A program made the position numbers and the translations under genes. From the NCBI GenBank assembly GCA_018287875.1, contig JAGVVL010000021.1, forward strand, positions 124,001 through 188,000: a stretch of DNA of 64,000 nt, given 5' to 3'. Each line of letters opens with the position of its first letter. Within the stretch, counting starts at the first letter, position 1. Source of the DNA: Nigrospora sphaerica (taxonomy: Eukaryota; Ascomycota; Sordariomycetes; Amphisphaeriales; Apiosporaceae). Shown in pieces: positions 43,247 through 56,627 of this stretch. The notes under the pieces are model-generated. The model was not told the DNA's origin. It searched no databases and saw nothing but the letters and a program-made list of their open reading frames with translations.

Positions 43247-44219
43247 CTTGTGGCGTTTTGTGTGTTCACGTAGAACGGAATGAACGTCGCGGGTGCAGGT
43301 TGAGGTGCACCATTTAGTCTATAATGCTATTTGTACATACTGAAACGTTCCTGTTTGTAAACAAGCCTCTATACGAGACTCGAGAAATTCTCTCGTATGC
43401 TGGCTTCCTGCTCTGTCCTCCTCTCACCACTCGATACGAGATTCGAGTGTTCACCGGGGCAGTGCAAATCAGTGGGCCAGGTAAAGGGCTTATGATACCG
43501 TTGTAGCGGTGAGTTTTGGAGACAGCTAGAGAGCCAGTGTCAGTTACTACTAGCACTTCCTTGGCGATTCGATATACATACAGTATAAGTGTTTGAACAA
43601 TTCACTCTAATTCCACCTCACGGCAATGAATGTCTGTTGCAGATCCACCCGAACGGACCGCATAATAAATACCAGACCCACAGACGCTGGAATTCGCGGC
43701 TTAAGGCGGGCAGGCGAGCAGCCGGAGACTAGTCGTATGGTTTGGACTAGATTAAGAGTTCGACCTAGCCCTGGCGCCATTACTTGGACCAGGGATGACT
43801 AGCTCGACTAGTACTGTCTTTAACGAGGCGCGTCCAACATCTAAGCTGTAGCTTAATGAATGCGTAAGTGGGTCAGCAGAGGACCCTGAGGAAGGGGCAG
43901 AGAGCGGAGAAATACTGACTGAATCGAAACACCCATTGCCGCTTTGATCGCACAAGGTGCCATGTATATATCATATCGTGGCGATCTGTGCGCTCTTAGT
44001 GAAATGACCGCATGAAGTGTCAGGAGGCTCTCCGACTTTTGACATCGGTATCTTGTCAGCTATTGTCGCATTGACCAACGGCACACCAGTCCCAGTTTCT
44101 GCGGTGCCTTTCCCAAGGTCTTACGACTAGTATTATATTCACGTAGCTGCCACGCTCTTGTTACTTTCACGCGACCATATCTCTCAATTTCCTTTTTCTG
44201 CATCTCGATCTTCGCCACG
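43247..44219. other. intergenic region between divergent genes
   Basis: Presumed shared upstream region of the laccase (minus) and the secreted-protein gene (plus). The inverted-looking pair ATACGAGACTCGAG and CGATACGAGATTCGAG (43372-43447) is notable. No gene recognised. Confidence 0.45.
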
Positions 44220-44898
44220 ATGCTACTGCCGCTTCTAGTCACCACTGCCTCTTTTGTCCTCCCGACAGCATGCGAAGCTTTGGGGCAAGAGCCAAGGCCG
44301 TCGTGGACGCGACGTTATATGCATACGGCACGGGTGGCATCGGCGGACTTCCGATCTTGAACATCAACGGTAGGCAGCCCTGCTTCAAGCCAATACCTTG
44401 ATTGGCCTGTGTCGGGACTTAATACGTGTGCCTAGGATCCGCATATATCAGTAAAGAGCCAAATGATAGCCCGGTCTCAAATGTCCACCAGGTGCGCTGT
44501 ACGTACTTCAGCCTGTCCTCGATGAGCTCGCGCCACTTCCCAACGATACGATCCAAGCACCGACTAACCCACGCCTGCTGGCAGTCACCTTCGCGGACGG
44601 CACCCTCACGGCACTCACCGACAACAAAGAGCTGTTGGTTGCGGTCCCCGCCTCAGGAGACGTCCAATTCACGAGTGATCACAACGACGCGGCCCTGATA
44701 ACGACGGGCTTTGGTTGGTACGGCCAGTCGCTGTACGTCAGCAGTGCTGACGGTCAATTGCAACTCCTCTTTGGTGCAGAACCTGTGGAAGAAGCGGGTG
44801 TCTACCGAATCGGCTGGAACGTTAGTGGGGCGGTGCCATTGGACATCAGATATAACCAGCCATCGGGCCAGAGAAAGCCCTTCGAAAGCTATTATTAA
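44220..44898 (+). CDS. small secreted protein, three exons
   Basis: ATG 44220 opens a signal peptide (MLLPLLVTTASFVLPTACEA). The mature protein begins AVVDATLYAYGTGGIGGLPI and ends YNQPSGQRKPFESYY; it holds ITTGFGWYGQSLYVSSADG and GVYRIGWNVSG. This layout (YGTxIxGLPI near the start, TTGFxWYG and GVYxLxW later) is that of a common family of uncharacterised secreted proteins in plant-associated ascomycetes. Exons 44220-44369, 44436-44498, 44585-44898; introns of 66 and 86 nt, the second with donor GTACGT and branch CGACTAAC. One more G in the G4 run 44282-44285 is needed; then the exons give 175 residues. The function is unknown. Confidence 0.75.
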
Positions 44899-45162
44899 AG
44901 CATAATTTTGCCAGCGGTTACTTGCGGGTTAACAAATCGACCCGATACACACCCGTGGACCCAAAACTGCGTGCTTTCCCCTACGCCACCGACCCACGCT
45001 GTACACGTGTTCGATTCTGGGGTCATTCGTGGCATCTCAATTGATGATCTGAAGTTATTCTCTCTCCGATCCCCGCTGTAGGCTAGTGGAGTGCGACTCC
45101 AGTTTTACGCAGTTCTTTGCTTCTGCCGCCTGGCGCACAGCTGTCAGGCAGTACATCTGACA
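44899..45162. other. spacer left of the hybrid LINE
   Basis: No gene or repeat seen. It ends at the (TTA)n tract that forms the tail of the next LINE. Confidence 0.5.
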
Positions 45163-45362
45163 CTTATTATTATTATTATTATTATTATTATTCTTACACC
45201 TAGCGACCTATTTAGGCCATGAGGACCCCTGCGTATCTGAGCCTAGAAAACCGTTCCGGGCTGACGTCCGGCCGGATGAAAAACCTAGGTTCCGCTGCGT
45301 CGCACCGCTTCTATCTGCTCTCTGACCTGCTATACCGAGATCGGGCTCAGCGTGCCCGCTTC

Positions 45363-48300
45363 CTAGCTGATAAGCTGATTTGCCAGCTGGAACATGCCCA
45401 GCCTGCCCGAACGGAGTAGCCATCTCGCTATAATCCCTGCTTTCCCGGGGGTGTCGAGCATCCTGTCCGTGTCTATCGGTTCTCCTAGAGCTTGGACGAG
45501 ATGATCTCGTCTTCCTCTCTCTCTTGGGCAGAAAACGAGGATATGCCGGACGGTCTCCCTGCCTTGACCGCAGACGCACCAGGGGCTGTCGAAGCCTGGG
45601 ACCCTACGCTTAAAAGGAAGTCTCGCAGCCCAATCTTGCCAGTCCTCGCTTGAACGAGGATGGAGCTCTCCGCCTTATGGAGTCCCTTATGGAACTTGAG
45701 GACGTGCTTGTCTGGCGGCATCTTAGTTGCTGCCGGGGCTCGTGCTGTTCGATTTTGCTGCGTTTGTTGCCATCTTTGGAACCAGTCTCTCTCCTCAGCC
45801 TTGTGTGCTGAGTCTCCAGCTAGCCATTCGTCTAGCCACCTCTTACGATTGGGAGCGTCGGGGCCTTTCGGTCTGCGCCGGCGAGTCGGTCTTGTTAGGA
45901 TCCATCTAGCTGCGCTATCGCATCTCGCTTGGATGAGTGATGCGATACGCGGCTGTTGGAGCCTCTCTTCCGATGCCGCCACCCTTCTGTTGAGCCACGT
46001 GTCTAAGGGGGACACGTAAGCTTCCGTTTCTAGTACTGCGGTGGCCGTGGCTTTGAAAGCTCCTGTGACTTTTCGGAGGCACTCTGTCTGGACGTCGTTG
46101 AGTGCCTTGGCTCTATTTTTCGAGATTTGGCGGTGCCACTCTGAAGCTCCATAGCCTATCGCAGACCGTACGACGGCTGTATAGACTTGGCGGGCTCGCT
46201 GGAGAGACGCGCCCCATGTCGAGCCGGCTATCCGGTCTAGAGCATAGACCTGCGTCGCCATCTTCTTCGATATCGACTGGATGTGGACGTCCCAGCGGAG
46301 ATGTTTATCCACCTGGATGCCAAGGACGCGGCAGGAGTCTTCTGGTTCGATTTCGTGACCTTCTAAGGCTATCTTTGTGTCCGGACCTTTCCGTCTTCGA
46401 GAGAAGTGGACTAGGTGATATTTCTGGACTGCAAAGGTCATGCCGTGGCTGACTGCCCATTCTTTGCAGACCCTATGAGCGGCTTCCAGCCGCTCGCAGG
46501 TCTGCTCGGGGTTTAAGCCGAAGCCCACGAGGTTTGTGTCGTCTGCGAAGGCTATAGTGGCTATCCCTGGTACGGCGCGAAGAGCCTTATAGAGACCGGC
46601 TGTATAGAGGCAGAAGAGGATAGGCGATAGGGGTGAGCCCTGCGGGACGCCTGCCGGGACTGGGATCTCGTCCGATTCCTGGCCGTCGAAGAATAGCGTC
46701 GTGGACCGGTTAGATAGGAAGCTTCGGATCCAGTTGATAGTCCATATAGGGACCCTTAGCGCTCGCAGGTTAGCGAGAAGCCTTCCATGGTCGACCGAGT
46801 CGAAAGCGCCCGAAATATCCAGCGATAGAAGGCTTGCTGCGCCTCCATGTTTCCAGGCTGTGCGGACTAGGTCCGTTAGCAACCGCAAGGCCGTTTCCGT
46901 GGAGCGGCCTTTCCGGTTGCCCATCTGTTCGTCCGGGAGCAGTCCGTTCTCTTCGGCAAAGCTAGCTAGCCGTTGCGCTAGTAGGCTCTCGATCGCTTTC
47001 TCTATAGTGTTAAGCAGCGCGATAGGTCTCCATCCGCCGGCTTGGTGGTACTCGTTTGGCTGCTTTCCTGGCTTCCGGAGGATAACAGAGGGGCTTTCCT
47101 AGGCGTTTAAGGAATCCGTTCGGAAGCTGGTCTGGTCCAGGTGCCTTCCACTGGCCTGCCTTAGTAAGGACGTCTTGGACTTGTTCTGCTGTGACCTTGC
47201 CGTCCATATCGAGAGGCGCTGCGAGCCGGCTCGTTGTTCGGAAGCCGGTGTACGTAGCCTTAGGGAGGGGATAGAACCTCTCTCGAAAGGCCTCTGCTTT
47301 CTCCTTATGGGTCGTTGCTTCGCCTCGCGGTGTGTAGAGCGTAGGGACGGCTGGAGGTAGCGGCGGCGCGGCTCCTTCGGTTCTGGCCCATCTCGCGATG
47401 TTCCAGACGCCAGCTGGCTGGCTAGAGGCCTCGTGAAGCATGCCTCTCCAGGTCGCTGTCTTTGCGGTGCGGATCGTTTTCTTTTTCGTAAGGGATGCTT
47501 GCCGAAGGGCTCGCCAGGCTGCGTCTGTCCTGTCGGATAGCCATGCTCGCTGGGCTCGTCTCTCCTCCTCTATAGCTCTTTTTATATCGTGGTTCCACCA
47601 GGCCTTGCCTCTCCCCTTAGAGTGGCGGAGGGGGCAACTAGGTCGGCTATCCGTGTTAGCTCCTTAGTTAACGTCTCGGTGTAGCTATCGATTTCTTCTG
47701 GTGTCTCGAGTTGCCCTGGCTGTGGTAGGTATGCCGCCTCTGCCTTCGCTTGGTCGTAGTCAGCTGTTTTCCAGCTGCGTCGTAGCCTGTCTTGGCGGTC
47801 TATACGGGGTCCAGCCACGCGTATCACCTGAGGGAGGTGATCGGATCCTGCGTATGGTGCGTATCCGTCATAGGCGACCCGGAGATCGTCTGTGGCCCAG
47901 GCTAGGTCGATCGTAGAGTCTGCGCATCCTTTTCGTGTCCATGTCGGTGTTCCAGGGGGGTGATCAGCTGGAGTCTCCAGGATTCTGCTAGCTGGAGCAG
48001 CTTATCAGCTGCCCTATGGGGTCGGACGTTGTATCCTCCCCAGACGGGGTGGTGGACGTTGAAGTCTCCCACGAGGACTGTTCGTCTTGGCTGGGGTTCG
48101 TCATGGAGGGCTTCGATAGCGGGCAGGTCCGATCTGCTGGTGGACCCAGGGGGAGGCGAGTATATGCAGACAACCGTTATGGGACCGTCTGGTAGTTAGA
48201 TTGTGATGCGACACTTATCTGGCTGCGCATCGTATGTCCACTGCGCTGGGGTGTACTTCTTGTTAACATAGATGCATGCCCTACCTCCCTCGGTTGCGTA

Positions 48301-48471
48301 GAGTAGGTAGTATGGAGAGGATCTCGGGCAGTAGGTGGTCGGCATGTTTGGGTTTCGCCAGGGCTCTTGAATAGCTAGGATGTCGTACTCTTCGGAGATG
48401 GCATCGACTACCGGGATCTGTGCTTTCTTGCTTTTCTGCGTGTTCCAGTGTAGGATCCTTAGCGCTGTCAT
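45363..48471 (-). pseudogene. L1' ORF2, endonuclease and reverse transcriptase, frame broken
   Basis: A longer open frame than in L1 (45485-46924, 479 codons), because a G5 run replaces G4 at the point where L1 breaks. It carries LDISGAFDSVDH, GVPQGSPLSPILF, FADDTNLVGF and an APE-type endonuclease start at ATG 48471. The other frame breaks are shared with L1. Confidence 0.85.
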
Positions 48472-49822
48472 GGTCGAGCGTGGATGCTGTTCAGTGTTGA
48501 CTCCGGTGTTTCGACGTCCATGTTGTCTGTCTCTTCGTGGGTTCTGCTGCGGGCTCTGCCAGTGCTTCTAGTACGGCAGCTGGTTGCTCGACGCTTCCGC
48601 GGCTGTACTGTCTGCCAGTCCTCGGCTGTTGGCTTAGGGGTTCTTGCGAGGGCAGTGCGAATCCTTTCGGTCTCGTGATATAAGTAGCCTTGGCGATCTG
48701 GACCTGCTCCTGGCGGACTGGACACTCCTTAGACCACGCAGTGTGTGGTCCTCGGCATGCTGGACAGCAGTACCGACTCTTATCCTCGGCTTCTGGGCAT
48801 TCTTTGTCGTCATGCTTTGTTGAAGAGCAGAGCCCGCACCTACGTGCGTGGCGGCAGACACGGGCGATATGTCCATAGCGGTAGCAGTGGTAGCACTGCT
48901 TAAGCTGGGCTCCTTCGGCGAAGGGCTCGCATGGATAGTAGCTATACTGCCAAATAAGGCCGTCTCGGCATAGCTGTTCCGCTTGTTGAACCGTGGGTAC
49001 TGCAATATATAGGGCCGTGACCTTCCTAGACGAGGTCTTAGCGTTGCGAGGAGCTTGGCCTCTAGGACGTCGATAGGGCCGCCGGGCTGGTTCCGGAGTT
49101 GGACTCCTAGCTGCCCTTGGTTCGTCTCTATAGCCTCCTTGTTGATGCCATGGGCCACCACCAGGATCTTTCTCTTCTGGATAGAGGCGTTCTCTCCGAA
49201 GGCCTCGGTGGTCCAGGCCCGGTCAGTTTCCAGCTGTCGCTTCTCTTCTGCTGTCTTGCAGGTAATAGCATAGTCTCCGCTGGGAAGCTTCCGTGCGGCT
49301 ATTGCTGTTTCTTTATCTGTTGCTGCGTTAACTTTACGCACGATCTCTTCGTAGGTGCGGCCTTCAGTTCCTGCGGCCTTGACCGTTACCTCCCGTTCGT
49401 GTCGAGGAGGCAGAGTCTTGGCTACCTGGGGGCCCTGGGCGCTGGGGCTGCGGTAAGGGCTGTAGCGGCTGCAGCGTACGTCTTAGGAGCTTTGATTTCC
49501 TTATAGACAGCTTGCAGCGTGTTCTCGATAGCATTGATACGTCTTTCGACGCTGGGCTGGTTGTCCGATTCCTTGGCCGCCGTCTCTAGGACCGGAATGG
49601 CGGCTTGAACCGCTGCGGCTAAGGCCGCAATGTTGACTTCACCAGCTAGGAAGCGTTTAAAGTTGTCTATAGTGCTGCGTATATCCTCTGGACTGCGTCC
49701 AGGTGTTGTAATGCTGTCTGGCGATGGTGTTCTTGAGTCCGGAGGTGACGGCTCGGGGGTGGGGCGGGCCTATGGCGGCTCCCACCACCCGCGCTTTGCC
49801 TCGAGGGTGGTGAATCGACCAT
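48468..49822 (-). pseudogene. L1' ORF1, Gag-like with three zinc knuckles, frame broken
   Basis: Identical to L1 ORF1 in the stretches compared, including the frame breaks and the ATGA overlap with ORF2. Confidence 0.8.
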
Positions 49823-49943
49823 TTCTAGGCTAAATGAAGCCCTAGGAACAGTTTCAGGGCTATCCGGTAGCTTATAGAGTCGTGGTTGTGAAGTTATCGC
49901 TGTGTGGGGTCGGTTTCGAAAAAGTTTTTCCAGTAAATAGGGT

Positions 49944-52900
49944 AGTAGACGCTATTAACGAGGAGTACGATATACTCGCCATACAAGAGCCCTGGCAGAA
50001 CCCTCATATAACGACCACCTATTGCCTAAGATCATCACCGTACTATCTGCTCTACGCTACCGAGGGGGCCAGAGCTTGCATCTACATAAACAAAAGATAC
50101 CCACCAGCGCAGTGGACATACGAGGCGCAGCCATATACTTGCCGTATCACGATTCAACTACCGGACGGCCCTATAACCATTATCTGCGTCTATTCTCCAC
50201 CAGAATCCATTAGCAGGCCAGACCTGCCAATTATTGAAGCCCTCCAATTCAAGTCGCGGCCGAGACGAACAGTGCTTGTGGGCGACTTCAACGTCCACCA
50301 CCCCGTATGGGGGAAACCACGTCCGACCTCATAAGGCAGCTGTCGCATATAAGGCGCAGTTACTGCAAGGCAATTAACGGGTCCGTTTTTTGTGCCACAG
50401 TTATGAGCCCGGTTCGCGCTTGGCAAGATGCCGCAGTGGTAGTGGTTGCGCTTCTCCTCACGCACACGCACACCAGCCATCCTTGTCTAGTGGAATTCAT
50501 GGCCCCACTAGACGATTCGGCGACCGAACAGTCAAAAGGACTGACCTTAGGCCGATTGCGGTAAAGGTAGACTACTGAGAAGCAATAAGGTCTCGAGTTC
50601 AGATCCTACTGAAAGCGCCCTCATAAGGAGGGCCCAGGAGCTCTAGAAGCTCACCGTCAGTAAGATCTGGGGGGTGTGTCGCATATAAGGCGCAGTTACT
50701 GCAAGGCAATTAACGGGTCCGTTTTTTGTGCCACAGCAGCCGATAAGCTGCTCCAACTAGCAGAATCCTGGAATCTCCAGCTAATCACCCCTCCCGGAAC
50801 GCCAAAATGGACCCGAAAAGGAAGCGCAGACTCTACAATCGACCTAGCCTGGATCACAGACGATCTCCAAGCTGCATACGATGGGTACGACCCATACTCT
50901 GGGTCCGACCACCTCCCTCAGGTGATACGCGTAGCCGGACCTCGAAGCGACCCTCAGGATCGACTACGGCGCAGCTGGAAAACAGCCGACTATAACCAAG
51001 CGAAGGCAGAGGCGGCACACCTACCACAGCCAGGGCTACTCGTAACACCAGAGGAAATCGACAGATACGCCGAAACTTTAACGAAAGAGCTCACCCGGAT
51101 AGCCGACCTAGTTGCCCCCTCCGCCACTCTAAGGGGACAGGCAAGGTCTGGTGGAATCGAGACATAAAAGAAGTCATAGAGGAAGAAAGAAGGGCCCGGA
51201 GAATATGGCTCTCAGATAGGACGGACTCGGCCTGGCGAGCCCTCCGGCAAGCATCACTCTTAAAGAAGAAAGCGATCCGCAAGGCAAAAACAGCGGCCTG
51301 GAGAAACATGCTGCATGAGGCTTCCAGTCAGCCAGCTGGCGTCTAGAACATCGCGAGATCGGCTAGAACCGAAGGGGCCGAACCGCCATTACCTCCAGCC
51401 GTCCCCACGCTTCACACACAGCGAGGCGAAGCAACGAGCCATAAAGAAAAAACAGAGGCCTTCCGAGAGAGGTTCTATCCTCCCCCTAAGGCTACGCCTA
51501 CCGGATTTCGAACAACAAATCGGCTCGCACCGCCTCTCGACATCGACCACAAGATAACAGCGGAGCAAGTCCAAGACGTCCTAACTAAGGCAGGCCAGTG
51601 GAAGGCACCTAGACTAGACTAGCTTCCAAACGGATTCCTCAAACGCTTTGGAAAGCCCCTCTTCCAGGCCTTGGCCTCCCTAGCGGAAGCGTGCTGGCGC
51701 ATAGGATACTATCTAAGAGCGTTCCGGAAAGCAGTGACAGTTATCCTCCGAAAACCAGGAAAACAGCTAAACGAGTACCACCAAGCTGGCGGATGGAGAC
51801 CTATTGCGCTGCTTAACACTATGGGAAAGGTAATCGAGAGCCTGCTAGCGCAACGGCTAGCCAGCTTTGCCGAAGAGAACGGGCTGCTCCCAGACGAACA
51901 GATGGGCAACCGGAAAAGACGCTCCACGGAAACGGCCCTGCGGCTGCTAACGGACCTGGTCCGCACGACCTGGAAACATGGAGGCACCGCAACCCTCCTT
52001 TCGCTAGATATCTCGGGGGCCTTCGACTCGGTTGACCATGGAAAGCTCCTTGCTAACCTACGAACGTTAAGGGTCCCTAAATGGACTGTCAACTGGATCC
52101 GAAGCTTCTTATCTGACCGATCAACAACGCTGTTTTTCGATGGCCAGGAGTCGGACGAGATCCCGATCCCAGCCGGCGTTCCGCAAGGCTCACCTCTGTC
52201 GCCTATTCTCTTCTGCCTCTATACAGCAGGCCTCTATAAAGCTCTCCGCGCCGTCCCAGGAATAGCTGCCATAGCCTTCGCAGACGACACAAACCTCCTC
52301 GGCTTCGGCCTAGACCCAGAACAGACTTGCGAGCGGCTGGAAGCCGCCCACAAGGTCTGTAAAGACTGGGCTATCAGCCACGGCATGACCTTCGCAGTCA
52401 AGAAATATCATCTGGTCCACTTCACCCGAAAGCGAAAGGGCCCAGACACTAGGACCGTCCTAGAAGGCCACGAAATTCAACCAGGGGACTCGTGTCGCGT
52501 ATTCGGCGTCCAGATAGATCGACGGTTACGCTGGGACACCCATATCCAGTCGATCTCCAAGAAGATGGCCACGCAGGTCTATGCCTTAGACCGCATAGCC
52601 GGCTCGACATGGGGTGCGTCTCTCCAGCGAGCCCGCCAAGTCTACACAGCAGTTGTGCGGTCTGCTATAGGCTATGGAGCCTCCGAATGGCACCATCATA
52701 TCTCGAAGAATAGGGCTAAAATACTCAGCGATATCCAGACCGATTGCCTCCATAAGGTCACAGGGGCCTTTAAAGCAACAACAGCGGCGACACTAGAAAC
52801 TGAAGCCTACGTATCACCCCTAAACGCATGGCTTAACAAAAGAGTGGCGGCATCGGAAGGGAGGCTTCAACAGCCGCGCATCGCGTCACTTATCCAAGCA

Positions 52901-53472
52901 AGATGCGACAAGGTAGCCAGATGGATCCTAACAAGGCCGAGTCGACGGCGCAGACCAAAAGGTCCGGAAGTCCCCGACCGCAAGAAATGGCTAGAAGAAT
53001 GGCTAGCGGGAGACTCGGCAAGCAAGGCCGAGGAGAGAGACTTGCTCCAGAGATGGCAGAAACCCAAACATCGTGGCAAAACCAGACATTGCGAGCTCCA
53101 GCGACAACTAAAAAGCCGCCGGACAAGCGTATCCTTAAGCTTCATAAGGGGCTCCATAAGGCCGAGAGCTCCATCCTCGTCCAGGCAAGGACTGGCAAGA
53201 TTGGGCTGCGAGACTTCCTCTTTAAACGTAGGGTTCCAGGCTTCGACAGCCCATGGTGCGACTGCGGTCAAGGCAGGGAAACGGTCCGGCATATCCTCGT
53301 TTTCTGCCCAAGGGAGAGAGAAAGACGAGAGCATCTCGTCCAAGCTTTAGGAGAACCGATAGACACGGACAGGATGCTCGATACCCCCGGGAAAGCAGGG
53401 ATTATAGCGAGATGGCTACTCCGTTCGGGCAGGCTGGGCATGTTCCAGCTAGCGAATCAACTCATCAGCTAG
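49944..53472 (+). pseudogene. L2' ORF2 remnant
   Basis: Reverse transcriptase frame 51671-53350 (559 codons) with the same motifs as L2. The C-terminal frame 52903-53472 ends in NQLIS. It is interrupted by the miniature LTR element in the endonuclease domain. Confidence 0.85.
50341..50735 (+). mobile_element. miniature LTR retrotransposon, second copy (395 bp)
   Basis: Both LTRs are 59 bp here (50341-50399 and 50677-50735) and fully identical; the polypurine tract has one more G. Primer site and GCAGC target duplication (50336-50340, 50736-50740) are as in copy 1. Confidence 0.88.
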
Positions 53473-53857
53473 GAAGCGGGCACGCTGAGCCCGATCTCGG
53501 TATGGCAGGTCAGAGAGCAGATAGAAGCGGTGCGACGCAGCGGAACCTAGGTTTTTCATCCGGCCGGACGTCAGCCCGGAACGGTTTTCCTAAGCTTAGA
53601 TACGCAGGGGGTCCTCATGGCCTAGATAGGTCGCTAGGTGTAAGAATAATAATAATAAAAAAGTGGGGCTAGCATCATAGGGGTTGTCAAGCTCTGGCAG
53701 CCTAGAGGAGAACACTATACTTTATGAACACCACCTCGCCTCTTCACAGCGGGAGGCTTTTTCGTACTGCGGGGTCCTTACTTGGCCCTGCAGATCCTGT
53801 CGGAGTCCGATCAGCACCTTACCACTAGCCAATAGCTTTCTGTTCTGCATGCCGAGT

Positions 53858-53966
53858 ACAGCCTGCCTACAGCCTGCCTACAGCCTGCCTACAGCCTGCC
53901 TACAGCCTGCCTACAGCCTGCCTACAGCCTGCCTACAGTCTGCTTACAGCCTGCCTGCAGCCTGAA
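53858..53966. repeat. 11-bp minisatellite, second copy
   Basis: Same unit and same unit number as at 17364-17472. Confidence 0.92.
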
Positions 53967-54521
53967 GCCATGGCGTTCTTCTACATTCTCTTTGGATCGA
54001 CGGTAACCGCCCAGCGGAACGACGACTGGCCTGGGCAAACCCCCAAGTCGAACTTGGCCCCTGGCTGTTAGCGCAGTCAGCCGCAACCTGCAGCCCTAGC
54101 GATGAAGGGAGGTCGTATTTCGTGCCGGCTCAACTGGCCGAGCGACTGGCAGGGCAGCTGTGGATCGGATAAATGCAACCGCAAAACCGATACTTGTAGC
54201 CGCATGCTTCACCCGTTTTGATGTATGTGGCAGTACCTCTCACCAATGACTTACCTTGTTCATGCATCGGCAGGTCGTCCTGGCCTTTCCAACGGTGGAA
54301 GTCCCGAACCGCAATACCAGGTGTCGCCTCTCCCGAATGCACCAGTAGAGATTGAGCCCTTCTTTCTAAACAAGCCTCATCGTGGAGACAATAGCCATCT
54401 GCGTTTCCCACTCGGCATCGCAAACCACTACTTTCTGTACGTCAACATACCCAACGATTGGTCATTACACTTGGACTTTATTGCCTTTGCTCCTTTGCTC
54501 CCATAAGTTCATCCCTCCACC

Positions 54522-56627
54522 TCAGACCGCCTCCATTCGGTTGAGTTCGGCCGTTTCGTCATCCTCGGCGGCGCCATGCGGTGCCGCGTCAGCCGTTCCG
54601 CTCCGGCGCAAGCGCACCTTGACGGTCCGGGCGACGGCCTCGAGCTCGTCGCTCGTCATGAAGCGGTCCGTCTCGGCGCTGGCCACCTCGAGCGGGTCGT
54701 AGGCCGATCGCGAAAGCCCCGCCGGCTCGAGTCCGACGAAGCGCGACTTGTAGTAGAGAAGCGGCAGAGCGCTGCTCTTCCACACGGCCTCGCGGTCCCG
54801 GTAGCGGACGCTGCGCGCGATCATGTACACGAGGAGGGTAATGTCGAGAGCCAGGAGGGCCATTAGTAGCACCAGCCAGGTCCACTCGATGCGTATGTGG
54901 GCGACGCGTTGGACGGATATTCCTTCGACGCGCTCCGTCGTCCCGTTGGCCCGCAGTAGTCCGGATCGGATCTTGACCGTCAAAGCTTCGGCTATATCGT
55001 GGAAGGAGGCGTCTAGGGACTTTGGCGTGGCGCTGCCCTTGTTGAATAGAGACTCGAGCCACCTGGACGCCGTCAGTGCTTTCTTTTTGACTCGGTTTCA
55101 GCCGCCGGTTTACTCACAATCGATCGCCGCAAAACAGCTCACTTGCGCTGCTGGGTGTGTACTTGCAGGCACCTGGACCAAAGGTTGAATATACCCCCCA
55201 ATGACACTGTTTGTGAGCATATCTATTCGGGCCATGCACGCCTCCGGTGCTCGGGTTGGCGGATATTCCGGGGCTGCACCTGCTGCTAGAAGCCTCACAG
55301 GCACAGCGCCCGGGGCCTGGGACATGTTGGATGCCGAATAAATATTGTTTCCGACCTTACAAGGCGACCGAATGGCCGATAGGTTATACCGATTGTATTC
55401 GTCAATCAGCGCCACGAATAGCCAAATCTTTTCGCTGAGCTCGGCTCCAGTTCCGCTGTAGTCGCCGAGGTCGGGTACCAAAGGAGTACTGTCCAGCAGC
55501 TTTTCCGACAGTTTGTTGTCTCGTATGCTTGCTGAATACGAGCGGAGACAGGTGTAGAGCGAGCAGGCGACTGCTACCGGGGTACCCGGAGGACCCGGCG
55601 GCCTGTTCCTGTAATCATGTTCCACGTGGCTCACGGTCAAGGCGGTAGCATTAGCCAGTGCCCATCGAGAGGCCGAAACGTGCTCGGTCGTCATGGTGGT
55701 CTTGGCCCAGCTCAAATCCGAGGTTGTGTTGACTGTTAGCCATGTGTCGTCGGGACCGATTGGAATCTCGAAAGTCGGGAGTCTGTAGTCGCTCTTATTC
55801 CCCGTTTCACGAGCGAAGTCACGTCGGAACAGATGTTGCAGACCCCTATAGAAGTGTGCGTGGTCTCAACGCCGGCCATCAAAGTCGGGAAGTCGCAATT
55901 TCCAGTGGGACATTCGGGGGACAGGGTTGACTCGGAGCTTTTTGGGTTACTGATGGCATTGAAAATGGATATCCTCGGCCCGGTTGGAAGAGAATAGGTG
56001 CCGTAATCACCTCCTCCGTGGTAAAGGTAGCCGGAGGCGCTGGGGCCGCCATTGATGGCTGTCGAGATGGGTAGCGAGGCTGCGCCTAGCTCTGAAGGGA
56101 GTTCCCGGTAGAAAACGCGAATAGACTGTTGCGCAAAGGGGCTCACCAGCAGTGAGGCAAAGAGGGTCAGGACGGGTAGCATAGCCAAGGGATAATGCCG
56201 TGCCACAAGCGGGAGGAGTTTTAACCCCCAGCAAGTTCCTGCTGCCGGCATCGAAAGATTGTATATGGCTGATGGGGCGACGGCCGGATTCGGGTATCGA
56301 CCAGAACCATACCCACTTCTGCTGACTGATAATCTCAGTGGCCGTCGCCGCTAGACAAGCGCGGAACAGAGTCGAGAGCGTGTTGACGAGGGAATTGAGG
56401 GTAATGGGAAGTTGCCATTCCTCCTGAGGACGGTTGTCGACGCGTGCGAGAATAACAATGATGCTTATCAAGAGAACAGAAGAGGACAAGCTGCACAACA
56501 TCTCCCACGTCCAAGGGCCGAAAGCACTTTGGTACACGCCCCTGTGCGCATCATTGGATGCCTTCGTCATCGTGGTGGCGACGGAGATGTTCGCTGGCTG
56601 CGGCTTTTCTGTGGACCGTGAAGACAT
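54522..56627 (-). CDS. DUF3176 family membrane protein, second copy
   Basis: Same gene as at 18028-20133, ATG 56627. Two runs differ. C6 instead of C5 near 55195 lets the exon read on as IQPLVQVPASTHPAAQVSCF. C4 instead of C5 near 55800 breaks the extracellular domain between VTSLVKRG and the following segment, where copy 1 is open. A composite of both copies is the most plausible gene model. If the duplication is real this is a second, nearly identical gene. Confidence 0.75.

Larger units (their letters stand above)
45163..49937 (-). mobile_element. LINE L1', hybrid of two L1-type copies
   Basis: Same structure as L1. Left of 45850 (3' UTR and ORF2 C-terminal region) it differs from L1 at several positions per 100 bp; right of 45850 it matches L1 except for homopolymer lengths. 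The (TTA)n tail at 45163-45192 is longer than that of L1 and the outer flank is unrelated. This is the pattern of a crossover product between two LINEs. Confidence 0.9.
49938..53660 (+). mobile_element. LINE L2', second copy of L2
   Basis: Same 5' truncation point, same nested miniature LTR element and same tail as L2. It differs in six homopolymer runs within the LINE, including G3 instead of G2 near 53312, which changes the C-terminal reading frame to DCGQGRETVRHILVFCPRERERRE as in intact LINEs. Confidence 0.9.
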
